Source: Nostoc sp. NOS(2021)
GTDB taxonomy: Bacteria; Cyanobacteriota; Cyanobacteriia; Cyanobacteriales; Nostocaceae
Assembly (NCBI RefSeq): GCF_017115025.1
Contig: NZ_JABXKM010000239.1
Span: forward strand, 1-57,785
DNA length: 57,785 nt
Reading direction: 5' to 3'
A model generated the notes under the pieces. The model saw nothing but the letters and a program-made list of their open reading frames with translations. It did not search any database and had not been told where the DNA came from. Positions 52,860 to 57,785 of this stretch are shown here, piece by piece. The translations under genes were made by a program, and so were the position numbers. Within the stretch, counting starts at the first letter, position 1. Every line of letters starts with the position of its first letter.

Positions 52860-53477
52860 TTATTTGAGTGTTGTGTTCAGGTCTTGGCCCAATCGCAGCA
52901 AATTATCTGCTGTATTGTGTACGCCAAATTCGGTGGCTAGTTGCGCTCCTAGTGTGCCGTGGACGAACATAATGAACATGATTGCTATGCCTGCGAACAG
53001 ATAGATCCACTGCACTTCTCTATCTGTCTGTTTATATGCCTGTTTGTCCCAGATATAGCGCTGGCATCCTCTCCAAATGGTCATCCCAACAATCAGCGCT
53101 AATAAAAAGACTCCACCTATACCATGCCAAATCATGGTTTGCATTGCCTGTAATCCCCAGGCACTCTTGACATCAGTAGGTGGTGCTGCTAAAAGCATTT
53201 CGTAAAAGCCTGCTGCCACAGTGAAAAAAGTGATGATGCTGGAAGCGACCATGTTATACCAGCCAACATCAAAGAAGTTGGCACGTTTGACAGTAATCGC
53301 AAAATATTTGAAGACCCATATTTCCAAGGGAAACAGCACGCCAACGATATCGAAGGTTATCCCAATGATGAACAAGCCCAGAGTGAGATGGACTAAGTTG
53401 GGATGAATAGGAATGGTGTAAGGTAGTCCGTTACTACCTAGTTGTGTACTTAATTGGTCAATTAGTTCCGAGTTCAT
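52860..53477 (-). CDS. DUF2231 membrane protein (oxidase cluster)
   Basis: The 205-residue protein has four to five hydrophobic segments and the family signature IPIHPNLVHLTLGLFIIGIT, DIVGVLF. The histidine pair after the first helix and later histidines (MIWHGIGGVF) could bind heme or a metal. Its start overlaps the end of the preceding gene by 4 bases (ATGA), so translation is coupled. In Anabaena two such genes precede the heterocyst cox3 oxidase, as I recall, suggesting an accessory role in that oxidase. Function is not known. Confidence 0.85.
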   Translation of the reverse strand: MNSELIDQLSTQLGSNGLPYTIPIHPNLVHLTLGLFIIGITFDIVGVLFPLEIWVFKYFAITVKRANFFDVGWYNMVASSIITFFTVAAGFYEMLLAAPPTDVKSAWGLQAMQTMIWHGIGGVFLLALIVGMTIWRGCQRYIWDKQAYKQTDREVQWIYLFAGIAIMFIMFVHGTLGAQLATEFGVHNTADNLLRLGQDLNTTLK

Positions 53478-53989
53478 GGCAAAATAGCATTTTTTACTGC
53501 TTCAACAACTGGCACTGTATGTAGTCCATATACCCAAACAAGTTCATCTCCGAGATATACTTGGAAGCCAACTATTAGGATTACAAATAGCCCCACTATC
53601 ATGTAATGAATCGGTAATTTGTCAGGGTTGCGTGTACGAAGTACATAACGCCAAGCTGTAATCGCTGTGATCATTCCCGAAAGCGACCAACCAATCAACG
53701 TATGCAAATTCAGCACTGCTTTAACAGCATCGTAAGGTTTTGCCAAGCCAGCTTCAAACTGACCAAAGATAACGGCAACAAAGATGGCGATCGCAGCGAC
53801 ACACATATTCCACCAACTGACCTCAAAAAGACGAGCGTTACCAGTGAAATAACCAACTACATCGCAGGCAAAGGCAAACAACACCATCGCAATTACGAAG
53901 TGGACAACGATGGGATGAATTGTATCTGGGTAGGGTAAATTGTGGTCGTTCAAAGATGTAAAGTAATTAAGCATTGCGTTCTGATCCAT
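53474..53989 (-). CDS. DUF2231 membrane protein (oxidase cluster)
   Basis: The 171-residue partner of the next gene has four hydrophobic segments and the signature DTIHPIVVHFVIAMVLFAFA, DVVGYFTG, with histidines also in NLHTLIGWSLSG. It opens the five-gene oxidase operon and lies about 120 bases downstream of a Fur-like palindrome. It may form a membrane redox or assembly module with the overlapping DUF2231 gene. Inference only. Confidence 0.85.
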   Translation of the reverse strand: MDQNAMLNYFTSLNDHNLPYPDTIHPIVVHFVIAMVLFAFACDVVGYFTGNARLFEVSWWNMCVAAIAIFVAVIFGQFEAGLAKPYDAVKAVLNLHTLIGWSLSGMITAITAWRYVLRTRNPDKLPIHYMIVGLFVILIVGFQVYLGDELVWVYGLHTVPVVEAVKNAILP

Positions 53990-54580
53990 CTATTAGCTAG
54001 AAGTTAATATTTAGTAGCAACAAAGTAACTTCTAACCCTTAAAAGTCACAACCTTTTGACTTCTATAACGACTTTGTTTGGACTTAAAATCTATCCAAAT
54101 AACAGCACTTATTCTCATTATGAGAATTATTTATACAGAGCAGCTTCATTTTGATAGTTAGAAGCCTTGGAATCTGATGCACCCCACCAAATAGGGTTTG
54201 GACATTATTACGCCCATGCAGTGCCATTGAAGGTTGATAGGCAAGAAATAGGGGCTTGAGTGGAAAAATACTGAAAATGCATTTCAGGCTGCATAGCTCA
54301 TCTGAAAGCGTTTATTCTTGCCTGAACGCTTACCAGAGATGTTTGACTGAATCAACCTCACTTCTAAGGTTATGAGCTAGCGAGATACAAAAACCATACC
54401 TTTAAGATAAATTTTGCATAGAGCAAGGTCATAAATAAAATTGGTGAGCTTTAAGTATGCCTTATTTTTTGAAGATTTTTGTGTTTTTGATTTTCTATCT
54501 CCATATATAAAGAATATCATACATCTGGCAAAATTACTTGCGATCGCTAACTATTTTTCAAACAGTATTTTTGATTACAA
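53990..54580. other. Upstream region of the oxidase operon
   Basis: About 590 bases with no gene seen. It holds the Fur-like palindrome at 54111-54127. No further clear motif; no NtcA-type GTA-N8-TAC site found. Confidence 0.5.
54111..54127. promoter_or_regulatory. Fur-type palindrome before the oxidase operon
   Basis: ATTCTCATTATGAGAAT is a perfect 8-1-8 palindrome, flanked by AT-rich DNA, 122 bases before the first DUF2231 gene. Cyanobacterial Fur sites are AT-rich palindromes with ATTCTCATTAT-like halves. The match suggests iron-dependent control of the alternative oxidase. Confidence 0.6.
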
Positions 54581-55117
54581 TTAATCATGAACTAGAGGAT
54601 TATCAGCCAATAATTGCGTTTTTTCTTTTGTTTCAGTGTGAGGAATTCTGACCTGCTCAAAAAAGTTAGATACCCAAGGTAAAGCCACAAGAATTCCCGC
54701 TAATACTACTAAAAATACTGCGATTCCAAAAATTTGGTCACGGGGAATTTCAAGAACACCGCGTAAAATCACTTCTCTTAAAGCAGAAACCATAGTAATC
54801 TCTACTGCTGCTGCCACGGATGTCCGTTGTTGTTGTATATGATCAATTAACAGGCGGAATAACTCTACCAAAATCAAAATGAACAGGATATCAGATGTTA
54901 CTTGCCGTAAATCTAATGGACTCAAAAAGGAGAAGAACATATCTCCCAGTCGGATGAGCATCACACAGAATAAACCAAGGCAGAGAGAAATGATAATAAA
55001 GTCTTGAAAAAACTCCAGGTTACGTACAATTGTATTTCTTTGTAACCAGTTATTTAAGTTTAAAGTTAGCCCTTTTAGCATCGTCTTTCCTAACAGTCTA
55101 GATTCATTTATTTCCAT
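54581..55117 (-). CDS. PsiE-family membrane protein
   Basis: The 178-residue protein has four hydrophobic segments. The region LFILILVELFRLLIDHIQQQ followed by AAVEITMVSALREVILR is the core of the phosphate-starvation-inducible PsiE family. Function of the family is not established. The ATG at 55117 may be replaced by one at 55081 (MLKGLTL), which gives a more typical N-terminus. It stands alone on its strand. Confidence 0.82.
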   Translation of the reverse strand: MEINESRLLGKTMLKGLTLNLNNWLQRNTIVRNLEFFQDFIIISLCLGLFCVMLIRLGDMFFSFLSPLDLRQVTSDILFILILVELFRLLIDHIQQQRTSVAAAVEITMVSALREVILRGVLEIPRDQIFGIAVFLVVLAGILVALPWVSNFFEQVRIPHTETKEKTQLLADNPLVHD

Positions 55118-55241
55118 AACTTAAATAGTGCTGAGTATCTAGGATCGATTACTCAGCACGGGCTAAACCCTAGCTATCCGCTAACGGAACTGTATTCAAT
55201 CCCCATTATTTAGCTATGGGGTTCAACTCAGCCCTTTTAAA

Positions 55242-55475
55242 TTATTTTGAACCGTTGACGTTGAGGTTATGTGCGGTTTCGGCAGTTTTCATCTTGGATG
55301 CTGCGGTTGTTAAGTTATTCGCAGCCTTGATGATCTCTCCTAATGTTTCGTTAATCAGATTCTCATCAAGGGAGGTTTCTGATAAGTAAGTTTCTATGAA
55401 AATCTCCACTCGATTAACAATTATTTTGCTTTGAGAGCGTAGTTTGTTGAGGTCTTTGGTAGATAGATTATTCAT
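55242..55475 (-). CDS. Small helical hypothetical protein
   Basis: The 77-residue product (NNLSTKDLNKLRSQSKIIVN and onward) is polar and predicted helical, with TSLDENLINETLGEIIKAAN in its centre. AAGGAG lies about eight bases before the ATG, a good ribosome site. No family recognised. It lies 124 bases upstream of the psiE-like gene in the same direction and might be co-transcribed. Confidence 0.68.
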   Translation of the reverse strand: MNNLSTKDLNKLRSQSKIIVNRVEIFIETYLSETSLDENLINETLGEIIKAANNLTTAASKMKTAETAHNLNVNGSK

Positions 55476-55616
55476 TGTTTGAAGCTCCTTTTGTTTCGCG
55501 GGTTAATTCTACATTTTTGATCAGCAATTCTCAGTCAAAGAGCGATTCTTACAGGTCAGCCCTTTTTTGAAAGAGAAAGCTTGCTGGAATACCCATTAAA
55601 TCGTTCGCTTATTGAC

Positions 55617-55741
55617 TAGACCTCTTGCATAAATTTAAATTGTCATGTTGAGCGGAGCGAAACAGAGTAGTGAGATTCTTCTCTCCACTGCGTTTTGCTC
55701 AGAATGACATTCCTGATTTTTTGACTTTTGCAAGAGGTCTA
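55617..55741. mobile_element. 125-bp MITE with 13-bp perfect inverted ends
   Basis: TAGACCTCTTGCA (55617-55629) is repeated inverted at 55729-55741. A second inner inverted repeat (TGTCATGTTGAGCGGAGCGA against the complementary CGTTTTGCTCAGAATGACAT) makes the whole unit one long hairpin. The terminal TA on both sides suggests a TA target duplication. It has no coding capacity, so it would rely on a transposase elsewhere. Single TGCAAGAGG-like ends also occur at 151-165 and 5402-5415. Confidence 0.88.
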
Positions 55742-55960
55742 CTGCTTAAATGCCTTCAGATTCCCCAATTTAGTACAAGGGTTTAAAGCAGGAGAATTGC
55801 TGGATCTGGAGAGTTAGCGGGTCTATTTATTCCTTAGGACTTACGCACTGAAATTATCTTTTAAGACTGGGATGCACCCTTTGAGTCTTTAGTGAAGCGG
55901 TAACAAGTCTTTAAGCGTCAGAAGCTTTGGTGCAGACATCAGAAGTTATTCTTTAGTCCC

Positions 55961-55997
55961 TACTGCGCGTAGCTTGCTCTCTACTAGGGGTACGGTG
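55961..55997. repeat. Mosaic repeat
   Basis: CTACTGCGCGTAGCTTGCTC and following GGGGTACGG share the CGCGTAGCTTGC core with the repeats at 22510 and 34996. Confidence 0.6.
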
Positions 55998-56038
55998 GAT
56001 GCTTAGAGTTCTCTGTGTCTTCTGGCTGCCAACTCCTT

Positions 56039-56866
56039 TTATAGCAACTTTAAGCCGAAGTTGTTGAGAGTTTCACGTAAGTTTTTGCATCCTTTTAAAT
56101 AGTCTAAAGTTGCGATCCGCTCGGCTGAGTTTTGCGACCAATCAACAGCAGCATTCATCTTTTGTTCAGTGTAGAATTCCTTCATGATATCGTTGTAGTG
56201 AGCGATCGCCTCATCTTGTTCTACCAATTTATAGATTTCCCGGTGCAATACAGCTGACTGCGGTAAACGTGGCTTAATAGCAGGTTGTACCTCAGGATTG
56301 GGATAACCCACACACAATCCAAATACGGGGAACACAAAAGGTGGCAAATTTAGTAGTGTTGCTACCTCTTGCGTGTTATTGCGGATTGCGCCAATATATA
56401 CCGTTCCCAAACCAATAGATTCAGCGGCTAGAGTGGCATTTTGCGCTGCCACCGAGGCATCGACTATTGCTTTAAACAACAGTTCTATGTAATCCAGAGC
56501 CACATGAGGTAGTCCGCGACTGTCAGCAATATGAGCCATCCGACCTAAATCTGCTAACCAAATTAAAAATACAGGAGCCTGGTTAACCCATACTTGGTTA
56601 TTAGACAGCTTGCATAATTCTGCTTTGCGCTCTTGATCTTCAACCGCTACTACACTCCAAGTTTGCAAATTAGCTGAACTAGCAGCAGATTGAGCAGCTG
56701 CAACTAGCCATTCCAGGGTTCCTGGTGGTAACGGGTCAGATAGATAAGACCGAACTGAACGGTGAGATAGTAGTGTTTGTAGAGAGTCATTCCAGTCAAT
56801 TTCGTAATTGAAGGGAATCTCACCGTAGCGCGATCGCAGTAGTTCTGTAGGATTGGTCATAGTCAA
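56039..56866 (-). CDS. Nitroreductase-family FMN oxidoreductase
   Basis: The 275-residue protein shows the NfsA/FRP-type pattern. HRSVRSYLSDPLPPGTLEWL with AQSAASSANLQTWSVVAVED is the FMN-binding first third. AAQNATLAAESIGLGTVYIG and VFPVFGLCVGYPNPEVQPAI complete the core. These enzymes reduce nitro compounds, quinones or flavins with NAD(P)H. Substrate unknown. It precedes the 2OG oxygenase gene's end by about 115 bases on the same strand; whether they form one transcript is unclear. Confidence 0.9.
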   Translation of the reverse strand: MTMTNPTELLRSRYGEIPFNYEIDWNDSLQTLLSHRSVRSYLSDPLPPGTLEWLVAAAQSAASSANLQTWSVVAVEDQERKAELCKLSNNQVWVNQAPVFLIWLADLGRMAHIADSRGLPHVALDYIELLFKAIVDASVAAQNATLAAESIGLGTVYIGAIRNNTQEVATLLNLPPFVFPVFGLCVGYPNPEVQPAIKPRLPQSAVLHREIYKLVEQDEAIAHYNDIMKEFYTEQKMNAAVDWSQNSAERIATLDYLKGCKNLRETLNNFGLKLL

Positions 56867-56982
56867 CTTTTCAACCTGAACACTTTTTTACGATTTCAGA
56901 GGGATTACCAACGACGAGAAGGAAGAACCAGAAAATCAGGAGGCTGATTTTCTGATAGAAGTAGAGAGAAAATACTTGACTA

Positions 56983-57696
56983 CTAGGCAGCTAACTGGGT
57001 TTCTCCGAAATCTGAAGTTAGGCGACCATTCCGAAAAAAAGCAACTCGTAAAGCTAGCCGAGACTCAGATACAGGGCAAGTAAGCGGAGTTACCATATGC
57101 CAAGAATTGTCAGAACGCGCGATCGCAACTGATGAATCACTAAGGGGTAGAATATCTTGGAAGGCAGATTCCGGCTGGGAGTCTTTGAGAATTCGCAAAC
57201 AGCCTCCCCAGTCTACAGACCATTGTTGATTGAAAAATAGCAGATGAGTTAAAACTTTGTTCGGCTCGTCTGTATGAGGGTGATGCAGCTGTCCTAAGTT
57301 GTATCGGCGAAATCCAATATCCATTAGACAGTCCTTTAGTTCCAAACCAGACATTTCGGCTATTGCTGCGCGGTAAGAATCTGTCCACAGTCCTTCTATC
57401 AACTGTCGCCAGACTTTACTGAGGTGTCTCAAGTCATAAGTAAGTCTGCCTTGTGCCATCCGCTCTCGCCAGCGATTATCACTAGATTTGAGCATCAAGG
57501 AAATATCCTCGCTAGTTGCAAGCATCTTTCCCCAGGAGTATCCGTATCCCTCTCCCTCCGACAGGCGAAACTCTTCGTGGGGAAAACTTGCAGTTAGTTC
57601 TAAGCTTGCTTCTGGTGAAAGCAGGTTTTTGATCAAAGCCCAATTATATGGGACTTTTTGCATTGCTGTGGCACGAATGGAATCAAAATTAAGCAT
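56983..57696 (-). CDS. 2-oxoglutarate/Fe(II)-dependent oxygenase family protein
   Basis: The 237-residue protein has the jelly-roll metal facial triad: H141 and D143 in HHPHTDEPNKVLTHLLFFN, and H200 in DNSWHMVTPLT, with an arginine in ESRLALRVAFF for 2-oxoglutarate. WGGCLRILKD is typical of prolyl-4-hydroxylase-like members. Relatives hydroxylate proteins or small molecules, sometimes in natural-product pathways. The window gives no substrate clue. Confidence 0.85.
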   Translation of the reverse strand: MLNFDSIRATAMQKVPYNWALIKNLLSPEASLELTASFPHEEFRLSEGEGYGYSWGKMLATSEDISLMLKSSDNRWRERMAQGRLTYDLRHLSKVWRQLIEGLWTDSYRAAIAEMSGLELKDCLMDIGFRRYNLGQLHHPHTDEPNKVLTHLLFFNQQWSVDWGGCLRILKDSQPESAFQDILPLSDSSVAIARSDNSWHMVTPLTCPVSESRLALRVAFFRNGRLTSDFGETQLAA

Positions 57697-57754
57697 GGTA
57701 GAAAAAACGCTTTAGTAGAATTAACCAATCATGATTACCCTGGATATCAAGTGG

Positions 57755-57785
57755 CATTGAGGGACTGGGGACTTGGGGACTGGGG
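57755..57785. repeat. GGGGACTT/GGGGACTG tandem repeat at the window edge
   Basis: Three units of an 8-base GGGGACTN repeat run off the right end of the window. This is another short tandem repeat of the type seen at 31173. Confidence 0.75.

Larger units (their letters stand above)
55476..56038. other. Spacer with a MITE and a mosaic repeat
   Basis: No gene seen in 563 bases. It holds the 125-bp MITE (55617-55741) and a mosaic repeat (55961-55997). Confidence 0.5.

Noticed and set aside
1..57785. tRNA or rRNA genes
   Set aside because: No cloverleaf-like or rRNA-like segment was recognised by eye; a covariance-model scan would be decisive.

Overview
The window looks like a chromosomal segment of a filamentous, probably heterocyst-forming cyanobacterium of the Nostoc/Anabaena type. 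The evidence is many HIP1-type GCGATCGC octamers, AT-rich spacers, interspersed palindromic mosaic repeats typical of these genomes, a group 2 sigma factor, an AMIN-domain TonB receptor, and a coxBAC cluster preceded by two DUF2231 membrane proteins, an order I recall from the heterocyst cox3 locus of Anabaena. No rRNA, tRNA or CRISPR array was recognised.

Layout. (1) 1-5464: a Tat-exported GH10 xylanase, then a mobile-element zone with an IS5-like element and an IS4-like element (17-bp perfect inverted repeats, 9-bp target duplication) inserted inside an older relative. (2) 5465-20152: a twelve-gene minus-strand exopolysaccharide cluster led by a Wzc-like co-polymerase/tyrosine kinase, with a Wzx flippase, a Wzy polymerase, eight glycosyltransferases and a methyltransferase. 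The initiating phosphoglycosyltransferase and outer-membrane exporter are not in view. (3) 21316-31168: a secreted protein, a stand-alone RibD-like deaminase, a sigma factor, an AllA-family protein, a nucleoside hydrolase, alaS, a small HMA metal-binding protein and a diguanylate cyclase. (4) 31344-35553: an M41-like membrane protease homologue, several decayed genes, a GNAT acetyltransferase and an XRE/periplasmic-binding-fold regulator carrying an in-frame repeat insertion.

(5) 36569-47910 is the most unusual part. An opine-dehydrogenase-like gene, two small paralogous proteins and a lone NifE-like nitrogenase-scaffold protein lie on the plus strand. Facing them are an acyl-CoA-dehydrogenase-fold flavoprotein, an Fe-siderophore-type binding lipoprotein, an alpha/beta-hydrolase lacking its nucleophile serine, and a TonB-dependent receptor. 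Transposase remnants sit inside the plus-strand half. I infer an uncharacterised metallophore or metal-cofactor system, with a Fur-like site before the flavoprotein gene.

(6) 48121-49476 is a small graveyard of toxin (VapC) and aspartyl-protease fragments. (7) 49477-53989 encodes an aa3-type alternative respiratory terminal oxidase. Its subunit II has lost most CuA ligands, so it is probably a quinol oxidase, and a perfect Fur-like palindrome lies upstream. (8) 54581-57696 holds a PsiE-family protein, a small conserved-looking protein, a 125-bp MITE, a nitroreductase and a 2OG-Fe(II) oxygenase.

A common thread for the second half is metal, and especially iron, handling: TonB uptake, Fur-like boxes, the alternative oxidase and a NifE-like Fe-S scaffold. 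That linkage is inference from position and motifs only.
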